A stretch of DNA of 64,000 nucleotides from contig BSBM01000252.1 in NCBI GenBank assembly GCA_027924585.1, positions 8,184,001-8,248,000 of the forward strand, given 5' to 3'. Position numbers and translations under genes: made by a program. Below, in pieces: positions 8,910-21,420 of this stretch (within the stretch, counting starts at the first letter, position 1; each line of letters begins with the position of its first letter). Source of the DNA: Larix kaempferi. Lineage: Eukaryota; Streptophyta; Pinopsida; Pinales; Pinaceae. The notes under the pieces were generated by a model. The model made no database searches. It saw only the letters and a list, made by a program, of their open reading frames with translations, and was not told the origin of the DNA.

Positions 8910-11900
8910 TTTGCTATTATTATAGACCAAAGATTATCTATCAAGACAAGAAATAAAATGTTACCTGATCAATAATGATTATAGTAAATGTGATCTTAAT
9001 GGTCCTATGGACACTAGAAGAGGATGTGAAATAAATACTAGAATGAGATGGATTGAAAGTAATTTTGTCCCTAAGTTTAGGATGGGGATGATATGCTTTC
9101 GTATGATGATAAAATGACAAATTCTCACATGTGGCTATATCAAGGGATCAAATTATTTATGATTTCCATGACAAGTACATCTTGCCACAACCACATGGAT
9201 ATCAATGAAGGCATTGTGACAATATTATATCACCCATATAAAACCAAAAACTTTGAGAAATAAATTATATATACTCAACATTCATAATCTCTCTCATAGG
9301 ATATCAGGAAGGTTTGCAAGAGTCATGGGATATAAGGAAGGTTTCCAAGAGTCAACTCATTGAAAATATCAATACCTAAATTAATGACATTATGAGTCCA
9401 CAAATAATATAAGTGTTGGGTCATTATGTGTTTTTGACATTATTGTCTAAGAACAACTACAATCAACAACTTGTGAGACTAACTTGTTTATTTATATAAA
9501 CTACTCTAAAACTAAAAAAAGTATCTTCTTTAATCTTTATTATTCATAAGTTTTAACAATAATAATTGAATTGCAAAAGTAAAAGTAAAAGTAAAAAGCA
9601 AAAAGCGGGGATGCCAAATAATAAGCAAAGGTGCAATAGGCCCAAAACTACTCATAATTGTGAAAGAGGTCAAAGGCAAGGTTTACATCTACACCAAATA
9701 ACTTACCCCTACTTTTTTCTTGCATGCTTGAGGAATCATTCCCATCCTAATTTCTTTATCTATCCTAGCTCCTCTAGAGTAGGAGGACATTGAAACTCTT
9801 TTTCGTATTATATGTACAACAAAAAATACTCAGCAATAAACATGGAAAATTTTAACGATCAATCATTTTCTTAAAGTTATAAACTTTGGTGAATATTAAT
9901 AATGGCTTAAATTTGCAACAATAAAATGTTTGGTGAATTATTTTTTAAAATATTAAAATTTTTAAGGACTTTATATAGTTTTTGGACAATTTTTGGCGAT
10001 TTTTAAAGTAAACAAAATTATCCCATGGAATTTGGGCGAATCAATTTAGAAAAAAATGGAAATTGGCAAATCTTTTTTTTCGAAAAAAAATCGTAAAATA
10101 GCCCATGGGATAAATTTCACCCCTAAAATTTTCCTTGGCAATAAATCCATCTAATATGAAAATAATATTTTAAAAAATAAAAATCACTACTTCATAAGTT
10201 ACCAAACACTTACATAAACTGTGTTGTAGTACTTGCTGTCATGTCTAACTTGTGGGGTGTGTTGCAATGCATTTTTTATTATGAGCATCCATTTTTTTGT
10301 CCTAGTGGAATTCTCTCTTGATTTTTGTCCCTCCAACCTCTTTTGGATATTAGCATGTATTATTTCCTCTCAAAACCTTGTAGACATATCTATTTCCAAT
10401 TTCCTCGGGCATTTGTTTCATATGGACTTGCATTTGTTTTGTTGTGTATTTTTTGAACAACAATCTCCAAGTAACTTCACAATCACTATTTTTAATTTAT
10501 AAATAAACTTATTCCACTCACAATGTAAATGTTTCCTCACAACCTTAGTGATCAGTCTACTCAATCTCTTTGAAAACCCGCTTTGTCACCATTATCATTG
10601 AATCCTTCTTGTTGTAGATAAAAACATCTTAATAGTAGGGTTGAAACTATAACATGTTGAATTCAAATAATAACAATTGTTTTCCCAAAAGCTGGGTGTT
10701 CAATATTTGCAAGTAATTAATGAATGATAAGAAGGTAAAGTACATGATTATGAAGGTTGTCCTGAGAGATCTTTCACATGTCAATTTAGATATGTCTTAT
10801 CTCTAATCTAATCTAAACTCCAAAACCTACAAACAAAGCAAAGAAAATACCTTCCTCAGACACAAATGGTTACTTAAAAGAACAATATAAACAAATTACT
10901 AACTTTTAACCAATTCATCGAATGAATTGATTTACATATCTAAATACCAATTGAACAACAATAAATGAATAACAACAATATTTAGTGGAGGGAGGCGAGG
11001 GAGAAAAGAGACATTCGTTTTATTGAAATAAATAGAAAATATAATACATGTTATTGCTACCTACACTTCTCATCATTGTTGCATGAGTTCCTCTAATCTT
11101 GGGTCACTTAAGACATCTTCAAGACTCCAACTCCACATGCATAGGGGAATGAGAAAAATTAGATCTCAAATCGCACACAGAAGTTATATGGTAGAAACAA
11201 GATCTTTTATAAATTTGAAGCTCATAAAAAATTAGATTAACCCTTGTCATTGCTCCAACATAAGGGTACACAAATGATGGCCCTCCCACCCAACTCTTGG
11301 TCTCAATTATAGTCTTAAAAGGTGATCGAGACAATTGGTAATGGGTTTCTAAGGAGTATAGGTGTACAAATCTCATGAACTTAGCTTAGGATTGCATGAA
11401 TTTTCATGCATTTTACTTTTTGCATAATTTCCAAAGGAGATGTGCCTTTCACATTGGAAAGAAGCGTCTAAGATGCTCCTTTTCGTAAAGCAAAGAGTAT
11501 TTATGTGGAAAAAAATCTTGATTAAACAAATTTTGAGCGAGCAAACACTATAACTAATTGATATGAAGGCTATATGAGCATTAATGACTCAATAGTGTCA
11601 AATGATGCTATAACAGATGCCCCTTAATGTACGAGGTCAAAAGGGAAGATGAAGGTCAAACATATTATAAATTATGGAGGAAGTTTCCAAGTGGAACCAG
11701 GTGGAGTCTAGTGAACTTAGGATAAAAAAGTAGTTGCAACAAGAACCAAAGTATTAGATGAATTTATTCCCCAAGGTGAGCATACCCATGCTCAGGTGTG
11801 ACAAAGCATGGCCACCAAATCAAGTGCACTGTAGATCCATGTAAATTGCAAAATGAAAAGGGTACACAGTGGATCCATGTCAAATATAGCTCATACCCAT

Positions 11901-14900
11901 GAATATATACAATGTGGATCTATGTCTGAATATTCAGTAGGAGAATGTCTAATCATGGCTACAATCATAAGCTAATCCTAATCCTCCCATCAAGTACCAA
12001 TGTCGTAACTATGTGATACGGTCTTGCACAACTCAAGTCAAATAGGGAAAATTATACTACAAGCCCAAGGTATTCAATCCAAATTCATTGAGTTGTACGA
12101 ATCTACACCGTGTGAATAGATGATCTGAAGTCAAACATGAGAGAAATCATTTTATTATTGGTCATTGATGTATAATGTTAAAAAACGCGAGTTAATGATA
12201 ATGGGTGTCAAGATACACCAATACAATCCAACAAGTGTGAATATATGAGTTGACATCGAACACTTGATAAAATATATAAAGAAGGGGGCATTGATAAATT
12301 CCCACTGTCAATAATGAGGGAACCTATCACTGGTGATTGCAAGCCCCAAGGTACTAAAAATGGCTCTCAATATCAATCCTAGAATAAATGAGTTATTGTC
12401 GATAGGATGAGATTTATTGAAATAAGGGAATTAGGGAATCCCCCATCAACTGACACAAGTATGAATCAAGAACATGATTTAGGTTGAAAAGGTCTCGGAT
12501 AAAGTTTTGCACAAACACACCACCAAGTATGTTTCTCACATGCACTAGGTGGAAATGGCGCATGAAACAAACCCTTTGAGTAGCGATTGATAATGAAAGT
12601 CACCAATAGAGGTGAGGAATTACATTAATGATGAAAATGGAACCCAAGGTATAGCACGAATCCCAATATGTGAATAATTTCGAACACATGGAAACCACTC
12701 AATCAACGACTAATGATGAAATACGATTTGTTGATCACAAGGTAACCTACCAATGATTAAAATAGGCCCAAGTTGCTCCCTACTCTAGGTCGATCTCTTA
12801 GATCAATGTGCCATAGTCGATAAGAGATAACGTACTAATGAGAAGTCAATGAGGACCTTCTACACTAGCACAAGTAACGAACGTTGTCAATGATGCAACT
12901 AAGACTAACTTTACAACAGGGAAGTCCAACATGAAAAGTCACGGAATATGAGGAATGGTCAACACATGTTTTAAACTTCCTTAAAACGTAAGCACAACAC
13001 CTTTTAATACTTGAGTAGCAATTGAGACCCGTGAATAGAACAATGATAAAAAACTAACAATACGTGAGGCATTGGATATTGCTCCATAGTGATTGGAAGA
13101 GTAACCAACCGAAAGAGTTACAAACTCCAGATCATGGTTTAGCTTCTAAGATCAATACTAAAACCCAAATTGTGAATATAGACACGACGCAAGTTCTTTG
13201 TTCAAATGCGACACAACTTTTCTACTATCACAGTAAACATAGAACATCTAACTTCTCCCCCCCTTCTTTTTTCTTCTTTTAAATATTTGATTTTTTTGTC
13301 TTTTTCATATTAGTAAAGCCTGAAAAAGAATGAAAAAATACCATAATATAATGGAAGAAGAGAGTTTTGTATGGCATGCAACTATGTTTCAAGCACATGG
13401 AACATACCTATGCAAAACAAAATGCAACAAATTTGTTGGGAAAAACATGGACACTCATCAACATAATTCTTCCAAAAATATGGTCCAAAATGAAAATGAA
13501 ATGGATGTGAGTGATGACAAACATAATGAATGTAATGGCAATTTGAAAGTTAAATTGAAGCATTAGGCATAAATGTTCAAGTAGCAACGAGAAAAAGTAA
13601 AATGCATAATGAACAAAAATGGGATCCTTATAAGGAATGTACATAAATATATGTGAAAGAAAAGCACGAGGCTTCTTCTCAAAGTCATAGTACAACTAAA
13701 AATGCTTTTGATCCTATGAGAAACATTTAGCATGGGCACCAAAATGGCAAGAGGGTGTTGACTACATTGTCCCATGTTAGGTAGGATTTTCTGCCAATTT
13801 AGTGAAAAATGAAGATAGAAAAGATTGATGCACCAATATCCAATAGGTTCGACCCTATGGAAAATTCAGTTGGAAAAATGTTTAAATGCATTATAATAGA
13901 GGGGAAACTTAAACCTATATGCAAGATTCCAAATAGACGTGGCTAGATCAATGTTGTTAAGGAATTTATTCAGATGATTGGGGTTTTATCACCAACATAC
14001 TAGGGTTTCTAATACATGCATCTAAAGGTTTGACCGCAAGCAAACTAGACTATTTAATACAATGAGAGATAAAAAAAATCTATCTTAAGAGTTTAAGAGA
14101 GAGAAAGCTTATGTACCGTGTTTATGATGGATGATCCTAGCTTTCTTTTCTCCTCATATATGCTTCAAATCTTCAACCCAATAACCTGCAATACAAACAC
14201 AACACCTTCCTCAAACATACTGGCTAATTGAAGACTAATTAATTGAATGAATAACAATACACAAGCCAAATCTAAAACAACGAATTGGGAAGGGAAATAT
14301 GTATAATCTATATTAAATAACAATAAATTTTACAATCCATAATATGTTTTGCTTGACACCTTGACGAAAACCAGATCTCAAGCTATATCCTTCTCTATTC
14401 TTCCACAAATCCCACCAACTCTCCACATGCACAAGGGTATAAACTGTTTGAGGGAAACATCTTCAACATACAGGTATCTAAGTGTTGAGGTGTATTTACT
14501 GTCTTAAAGAATCACCAAAATATTTAATTATCGACTAGGGTTGGTAATCTTAGAGTTGTGGCACAGTATATGCTAAGGTAGAATGGGACCTAAGTTTCGT
14601 CTCGGCAAACCTTAGAAATGTTTAATAAAGAAAAAGATCGAAAGATCTTTCAAAATGAAAAACCAAGTCAAAGTTCAGAAATACAACAAACGAATTAATT
14701 AAACCTAACTAAACCAACAGATCAGAATAGTATTTAAGCTATACTACTCTACTCTATGGATAATAACTGAAAGATATAAAAACAACAATATTATTTTAGG
14801 AAGCAAGACTGAATAAAAAACAGAACTACTTTGATGAAATTGAAAACTACTGAAAAAACTCTAAACTAGGAATTAGAAACAATTGTAAAATAAGTTTAGA

Positions 14901-15239
14901 AACCTATCTATGAGATAATTCAACTGACAACTAATTATGAAACAAAGAACTTAAATCAAAACTACAAATGACTAAGTGAATTCAACAACTACTTATGCAT
15001 TCAATTAATATTTCAAGACTACACTAAACTACCTAATTCCATTCTCCTTGGGGATTCTGAGGAAGTGTATCAAATGTAATAGGGATGGGAGCAAATGTAT
15101 CAAAGTGGCTTTCAAATGTGACAAGGAAACAAAATGGAAACAAATCTAATTTAACTTCTACAAATAAGTGCAAACTAAAGATTGTCCAACTACAATTAAC
15201 TTTAAACATTATGACCTATCTTTTATCCATAAGCAAATG
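8910..15239. other. Unassigned A/T-rich DNA, no supported genes
   Basis: Small ORFs (e.g. 9566-9793 Lys-rich, 10233-10502 hydrophobic, 13330-13566 Lys/Asn-rich) carry no recognised domain. Phrases such as CCCAAGGTA recur near 12065, 12346 and 12650, and AAGTGTGAAT-like words recur at 12100-12500, hinting at a very diverged ~290-bp repeat. Sequences near 10815 and 14185 share ACCTTCCTCA(G/A)AC and may be pieces of related LTRs. No termini could be paired. Confidence 0.45.
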
Positions 15240-15259
15240 ATATAAAACTAATGAAATCT

Positions 15260-15420
15260 AGAAGCAAGTAGAAAACTTAATAAAAATATTTACTTGAACT
15301 GAATATGATTTGGAAGCAAGTAGAACACTTGATAACGATATTTTATGTAGAAACAAGTAGAAAACTTGATAAAGATATTTTATGTAGAAGCAAGTAGAAA
15401 ACTTGATAAAGACATTTATT
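15260..15420. repeat. 37-bp tandem repeat
   Basis: The core CAAGTAGAA(A/C)ACTTGATAA occurs at 15317, 15354 and 15391 (exact 37-bp steps), with a related copy at 15264. Linkers read AGATATTTTATGTAGAAG or near variants. Confidence 0.8.
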
Positions 15421-16451
15421 TCTGAACCAAACCCTATTTCATGAACATCTTCATTAACTGTATGAATGGGAGAAATGATTCAAGACTAAGATAACTTGGA
15501 GAATGAAATTGCTAAACTTAATCTGATATTAATCTTAACGACTTATGATAAACTACACTAAGAATGAAACTGATAAATTATGTAATAGTAAAGCATTAAT
15601 GAATCAGACATAAGAGAAACATAACTTGTAAATCAATTGAAGCAAGGTTAAGAAAAGATAGAATGAAAACTAAGGATGATGACAAACTTAATTAAAACTC
15701 TAAGTAGTGTAAAACAAGATCTTAATTACATCTAAGGAGTCCAATTAAAGGTAAGAAATATTACAGTTCAAAGACCTAAGAAATTGGATTCTAAATAAGC
15801 ATAAAAACAATGCAGAAAGTATTAAGGTCCATATGACGATCCGGATGGTTGTCCGAATGACAGTCCGGATGGAGGAAAACGATTTAAACTAAGGAAAGAA
15901 GCAGGTTGGATGATCTTAACGTCGGCTTACTAGTGCATATGAACCTACGGTGCAAGGAAGCAATGAATAGAGTGTTTAGGAGCTAAGATAACAAGAAGTA
16001 ACCTATTCTAAATCATTGTCTAAGGAATGAACTATTTCTATGGCATAAGAAAACAAAACTGAAATAAATAAGACTAACCTATAGCTACAGGAAAGAAACT
16101 GACATAACTATTTCTAACTATGACTGAACTTGGAATGTTAAGCTAACTAAACTCTAGGTATTTGTAAATAACAGGACTAAGAGCAAACTAAGCAAACTAA
16201 ACAATGTAAGCAAACTAAGCAAACTAAGCATGATCGGTCACTAATTACATTCTAGAAATATCATTAATGTGAACAGCAAATAAGATAGACATTTCATAAA
16301 ATAGAGGTATCATTTACATAAGCGGCAAAACAACATACATATTACAAGTCAAAGATATCATATACAAAATAAATACATGAATTAAACAAATAACACAACT
16401 TATCTGCAGAAGACAAAGACAAATTATGTACACAGACGGAAGACCACTGGT
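15421..16451. other. Unassigned A/T-rich DNA
   Basis: No genes. Minor local repeats: GATCCGGATGG/AGTCCGGATGG at 15838-15872 and GCAAACTAA repeats at 16170-16230. Confidence 0.4.
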
Positions 16452-17410
16452 TGTTGAGGGGGGCTTCTCAGCAATCAAAGGTTACGCCTTAATCATTTAA
16501 TCACCACGCGCGCTACTAAGATTTCATAAAATCTAGAACAAAGGTATATTAAATTAAAACAGAGTTACAACATTTCTACGTCTATTTGCAGCTGAAAAGA
16601 CTAAAGACTAAAAAGACTAACTCATCTCAATCACGAAGACGTCTATATATACAAAATTACAAATGGGGGAGCAAGTTGACCCTTTAGTGGTCGACTCCTC
16701 TAATAATAGGTAGTCTTAATGCCAGAAAACGACTCTACTTAACAACTCACGACAACACATGGCCAAGGAACGGCCCCATAACAGTTTACGACAGTGCACG
16801 GGGCATCTACCAGGTTCCACAGCGTTGGTTTACTTCACGCGGTCGTTGAGACGTTGATCCTCCTTTGACATGGGCATACAAATGTGTTGTCGAGCTGAGC
16901 GTGCAGGAAAGACAGAACTTCTGGAGTGTTAACGTGAGCTGCAAGTGTGTTGTCAAGCGAGGCGAGTAGGAGAGAGAATCTTCTAGAACAGGGGCTCACC
17001 AACCACGATAGCCACGTTGCTAACATAACCCACCTTTCTGTTTCTGCCTTTAATGACCAGAAATATTCCAACTGATGATCTCGCGGGTTGAATGAAGGTC
17101 TGAACGACGGGGTGGATGCGGCTGAACGTTTGCAACGTGAACATGCATCTTAATGGAGGTCCATTTGAAACCCATTGCCTGCAGAACAAAATCTAGTTGC
17201 CAAGCAAGTTGAGAAATGCCAAATAAACATCAATAAATCACAATATGATGATTTTTACCCAAAATTCATGTGATGTGTGAACGTATGCATACCTGATCTG
17301 ATTGACGGTCTGAATGGCGGAAAGAATAACTTATCATAGAAAAATAGTGAAAATAACGCCAATCAGAGTGTGTTTGATGATCAAAAGTGGTGACAAAATG
17401 GACACCAACA
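16452..17410 (-). mobile_element. 3' LTR of minus-strand Ty3/gypsy element
   Basis: On the minus strand the LTR starts TGTTGGTGTCC directly after a polypurine tract and is proposed to end ...CCTCAACA at 16452, giving TGTTG/CAACA inverted termini and 959 bp. A TATA box on the minus strand (16643-16652, TATATATAGAC) lies about 760 bp into it, as expected for U3/R. The right edge is well supported by the PPT; the left edge is inferred from terminal symmetry. The partner 5' LTR is missing. Confidence 0.65.
16643..16652 (-). promoter_or_regulatory. LTR TATA box
   Basis: The minus strand reads GTATATATAGAC in an otherwise mixed context within the LTR; a candidate core promoter for the retroelement. 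Confidence 0.5.
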
Positions 17411-17422
17411 TTCCCCCAAACC
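17411..17422 (-). other. Polypurine tract
   Basis: The minus strand reads GGTTTGGGGGAA immediately before the LTR start TGTTGG, as expected for plus-strand priming. Confidence 0.75.
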
Positions 17423-17462
17423 GGAGACATGCCAGGTCCCACTGAGCAAAAAGAAAGAGAAT

Positions 17463-18938
17463 TCAGGAAGAAGGTTGAGCTGCGGTAGCAGCTGCCTTCG
17501 ACTTGGAAGAGGAAGTGGATTTAGCTCTAAGCTTATGGAACTGGTCCTTCAAAGTATCATGCTTCAACCAGAGAGAAAGGTTGGAGGCTGTCTTGGCTTC
17601 ATTTAAATATTCCACACACTTCACCTGAAAACGTAAGTCCTTGTTCTCTTGATGAAGCCCAGAGATAATCTCGACATACTTCTTGTTCTGGCTTCTCAAC
17701 TCTGCTATGTCTTTGGTTAATCTGTCCACAGTCTGATGGAGTGGAACGGATGCTTCTACAAGAGACACAGGGTCCTTTTAAGGGCTTGATCCCCTTAGAG
17801 ATGGTTCAGGATCAGCAGATGTAATGTGTGCCTTAGGGGCCTTATCTCCAATATGTGCAGAGGTAGGTTCCAAGATAGGGTCTTCAAGTAAACTGGCTGA
17901 TAAATTGGCCAACGCGAGGAGAGGTGATTCAAAGATGGGGTCATTTGCTTGGTTGTCAGGGTTGTACGAATGCATTGACTGAATGACGGACTGATTGATG
18001 GACTGAACAACGGTCTGTTCATCAGACTGGTCACGATTAGCCTTTATAGATTTCTTGGGTATGGGTGAGAAAAATGGAGGTTCTATGGTTGTGTCCTCGT
18101 GGACAGGCTCAGGAGATGATGAAGAAACAGGGTGTATTTCTCTTGAGGCACCTTCACTAAATCGTACGGACTTGGCAACCTTTTCTTCTTGGGCCGAGGT
18201 TTGGGCCGGCTCATTAGCACGGGTTAGGAAACGATGACATTTACGAGAGGCAGGGGATTTGACTGTAGTCTTATTTACTAGATGAGGGTTCAGGACTTCA
18301 AAGACAAAGCATTCCCAGGTTTGTCCCTTTCCTTCCAACTGGTGAGTGATCAAGATTTTAATCAAGCAGTGGTGGTATAAGCTTACAGAGGGGTTAGTGG
18401 TATTCTTCCTAACTTGACTTGACATTTTCTCTAAACTTTTCAGGAAATAGAAGGGGAAATTGAGAGCCTGACCATTAATAAAATGTGTCAGTAACCTAAA
18501 GTGACAAACTTTGAAAACGATGTACTTACCCTCACAAGTGATCAAATGGATAATGGCAGTCAATGGCTCAAGATATTCAGGCTTCACCTATTCTCAATGG
18601 AACCCTTTGGTGCCAGCAACATGTTGATAGTCGGCTTTAAGAGCAAACTCGAGCTCTGTTCGTGGAAGAAAAAGATGTTTGTGCCAATGGGCTCCTTCCC
18701 TGGGCAGTTTCGTGGCCGATGCAATGGATTCTTTCGTCACTGGAAAAGTGAGATGGTCGACCCTGGTTGTCTTACCATCGAAGCCCTTAGCAAATAGTAA
18801 TGAAATCTCGGCATCATGGCCATCAAGAAGGTGAAGAAATGGACCCCATTCGGCTCGCAAAAATACTTCACAACATGCCTTAAATTCAGGAATGCGGAGG
18901 AGGTCCCGGTAACTGTCAGGCTCGTAACGGACTGGCAT
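17463..18938 (-). pseudogene. Post-integrase ORF of gypsy element (env-position protein)
   Basis: One continuous frame of about 490 codons runs from the ATG at 18938 to 17463, broken by only three stops: TGA near 18595, TAG near 18589 and TAA near 17779. The upstream frame is open for ~35 more codons. Order: an N-terminal globular region with FLRAEWGPFLHLLDGHD, VDHLTFPVTKESIASATKLP and a WHKHLFLPR segment, resembling plant ATHILA ORF-1/putative plant transposon proteins; a Ser/Pro/Gln-rich linker; and a C-terminal coiled coil (VDRLTKDIAELRSQNKK, LHQENKDLRFQVK). No signal peptide or membrane span is visible. It lies between integrase and the 3' LTR, the place of the extra ORF in Athila-like elements. 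Exact family is uncertain. Confidence 0.6.
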
Positions 18939-19045
18939 ATTGAACAGAGGTCGAAGGATGCAGATGGATAGAGAGGATGCATGAAATTGTAGGGGATGGA
19001 GCTTGATAGGTTCAGGGCGGATGGAAAATGAACAAGATGAAGCAA

Positions 19046-21420
19046 AACTTACGCAAGGGTTAGTTTAAATTGAGATCCGTTTGAGTGGCTGAATGATCGT
19101 CGGGGAAGATTTGGCACGTTCGAATGATACGCTATCATTCAGTTACCTTGAGTCGTGTGCCATCATGGAACTGCATGAGTTAGTGAATTCGTATAGCTAT
19201 GATATGTTCAACCATGTCCAAAGTGAAACTTTGGACAGGTTGAACGTAATCCTCATTATGAAATTATAGACACGAATTACACATAAAAAATCATGATGAC
19301 GTAATAAATGAAACGATAGATCACACGATAAAATTTAATGGAGGATTAAAATCGTATGATAACTATATGATGGTTAATCAATTCATTTGATGAGACGAAA
19401 TGAGTATGCAAAGATGGCATTTAATTTGATCCTTGACATGATTAGTTGATTGGATATATCAGTAAAAATCAAAATTCAGCACACTTATTAATATCATTAC
19501 AAGCTAAGGTTTCATTCGGCACTTCATTCAGATCATTATTCCCATTTTCCTCGTTCGTCACCTCATTCGGATCATCATTCGACCCTTCATTCAACCCTTC
19601 ATATAGACTTTTGTACAAAAATGTGCTTTGATGGATTTGCCTGCTGCTGATTATGTAGAGAATTTTTTTGGAACTTGTCAGCACACAAGAGATGTTGTAA
19701 ACCTGCTTTTTTGGAAATTTAGTCGCATTCTTCTTTATTTGTCATTGATCAAAACAATTTTCTTTTTGCTTTTTGCATTTTCCTGAAAAACACCTATCAT
19801 TTGTCAGAGATAAATGAACTTTTTCATAAATATTCAGAAGGTAAAACAGTTATGAGTCTCCCCCAAACCAAAAATTTGGCATGTCCTCGAGCCATCAAAG
19901 AAAAATTGATTAATATTCAAATATTTTCAATACATGGTTCAGGCAATAAATTCTAAAAATGCTGTGATAATTTTCGTAAGAAAATGAAATATTAACTATT
20001 AAATGGAGATGATTCAAATATGTACATTCATAAAAAAAAATACAACAGTGCTTAAGAAGACCATATGAAGAATGATAGTGCAATGGATGCGAAAAATTCC
20101 ATAGGAAAACCAGTCATCCAGGACTCATTTAAAAGATCTCTTGTCATCTAAAGAATATAGATAAGGTTCACCCTAGAGTTTGTGAAATTTCTATGGTTAT
20201 GGGTCCCATTTCTAGGATAGTCATACCCTAGGTATTGTTTGAATTAGATGACAGGGTCCAAGTCCAACTTACGACCATTCTCTAATGACAATATAAATAA
20301 TAGGCCTAAACATGTATTTGTATACTCAGGGTTTTATGAGCCATGTGCATAGCAATGAGTTAACCAAACCTCTTTTACTTGATATTGCCCCGCTGCCAGC
20401 AGGCCTGTTCAGTACCCCGGTGGGTTTATCTTGGTACCATGTAAGCATAGCCCCGTTGCCAGCGAGCCTATTCAGTACCCCGACGGGTTTACTTGCATTT
20501 ATCGAGCTTCCTTGTTTAAGATTTTACTTAGCATGGACCCGCTGCCAGCGATCCTGTTCAGTACCCCGGCGGGTTTGCTTCGTATAATGATATTTTTTAG
20601 TAAGGAAGCCGGTTGGCACTAGAGTGTTCTAAGCCCGTTAAACACATAATTCAAATTTTAGATCGAACCTTATGAGTAACTTTATTTATAATGGCCTAGA
20701 TTATAGATCATGTCAAAAGATTATAACCTAAGCTGTTCTTTGACCTCTCAGTACATCTTCTTCATGAAAGATCAGTAATGTTCCCCACAAAATAGAAAAT
20801 ATCACTCACTTTCGGGCTACCTTTTAAAGGTGTTGTAAGAGACAAATTTTGATAATGAGTCTAGGATGAACTAGTAGTCATAGGTGTCAGATAGAACTTT
20901 TTTTGAAAATCATGATGATTAAAGTAGGCCTTAAGCAACTGTTCTAATGATAAATCAGAAATGTACATGTCTGAATCAAATACCATATGCAGAATCATAA
21001 AATAAAGTGGTTTTAAATGATGTAAAGAACATTTTAACCTTTCACTATAAATTTTCAATTTTAAACAATAATTGAAAGAGAAGGAGTTAGGATGTATTAT
21101 GAGGTTTTTAGAGCACTTCCCTTTTCAAATAATATTGCATGAGCTGATTATAAAGATAAGTTTCTTGTAATCAAACTGCAAAACCACTTGTTAGATGATT
21201 CAAATTTATTCAAAACAAAAGCAAATGTACAAAGAAAAAGTCATACAAAATTTAGAAAAAAGGAAAAGAGTCTTCCTGTTTTAACTGACAAAATTCCATA
21301 AACTGATCATAAAGATGAATTTCCTGTATAAATGCAATCATTCGTTAGAAATGACTTTTTATTATTGAAAACAAAAATATATTTACATATATACAAATGA
21401 AGATAACCCAAAATAATTCA
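19046..21420 (-). other. Non-coding interval between integrase and the extra ORF
   Basis: About 2.4 kb without recognised coding. It contains the Asn/Glu-rich low-complexity patch 19508-19605 (ATTCGGATCATTC-like words), three GC-rich repeats (20385-20580) and a diverged ~170-bp duplication (21140-21260 versus 21300-21390). Confidence 0.5.
20385..20580. repeat. Three GC-rich repeat units with self-complementary ends
   Basis: Units beginning at about 20387, 20451 and 20537 share CCCG(C/T)TGCCAGC ... CCT(G/A)TTCAGTACCCCG(N)CGGGTTT. Unit 3 starts ACCCGC and ends GCGGGT. Unit 2 starts CCCGT and ends ACGGG, so the stem ends co-vary. Unit 1 is weaker. They stand out in A/T-rich surroundings. Confidence 0.7.

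Larger units (their letters stand above)
7082..8940. repeat. Old ~150-bp tandem repeat split by a SINE and a LINE
   Basis: Unit 1 (7082-7180, continuing at about 7390-7407) and unit 2 (7408-7497, continuing after 8909) share AAATGATCAATTTAATGTAA, the AAACTT(G/A)CAT..AGAAAATATAAA segment and the tail CTATTATTATA(A/G)ACC. Unit 1 is interrupted by the SINE and unit 2 by the LINE, within some 20 bp of the equivalent position. Without the inserts they form two adjacent diverged copies. Confidence 0.7.

Noticed and set aside
9566-9793. 75-codon Lys-rich ORF
   Set aside because: Begins in a simple AAAGTAAAAGTA repeat; no motif.
10233-10502. 89-codon hydrophobic Cys/Phe-rich ORF
   Set aside because: Composition follows T-rich DNA; it looks membrane-like only by base composition.
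12040-12680. Apparent ~290-bp degenerate repeat (CCCAAGGTA words)
   Set aside because: Only short words match; the flanks do not align well enough by eye to claim a tandem repeat.
13330-13566. 78-codon ORF with ATG and balanced composition
   Set aside because: No family motif; the antisense ORF is longer, typical of chance in A/T-rich DNA.
17795-18237. ORFs in other frames across the gypsy extra ORF
   Set aside because: Shadows of the 17463-18938 frame.
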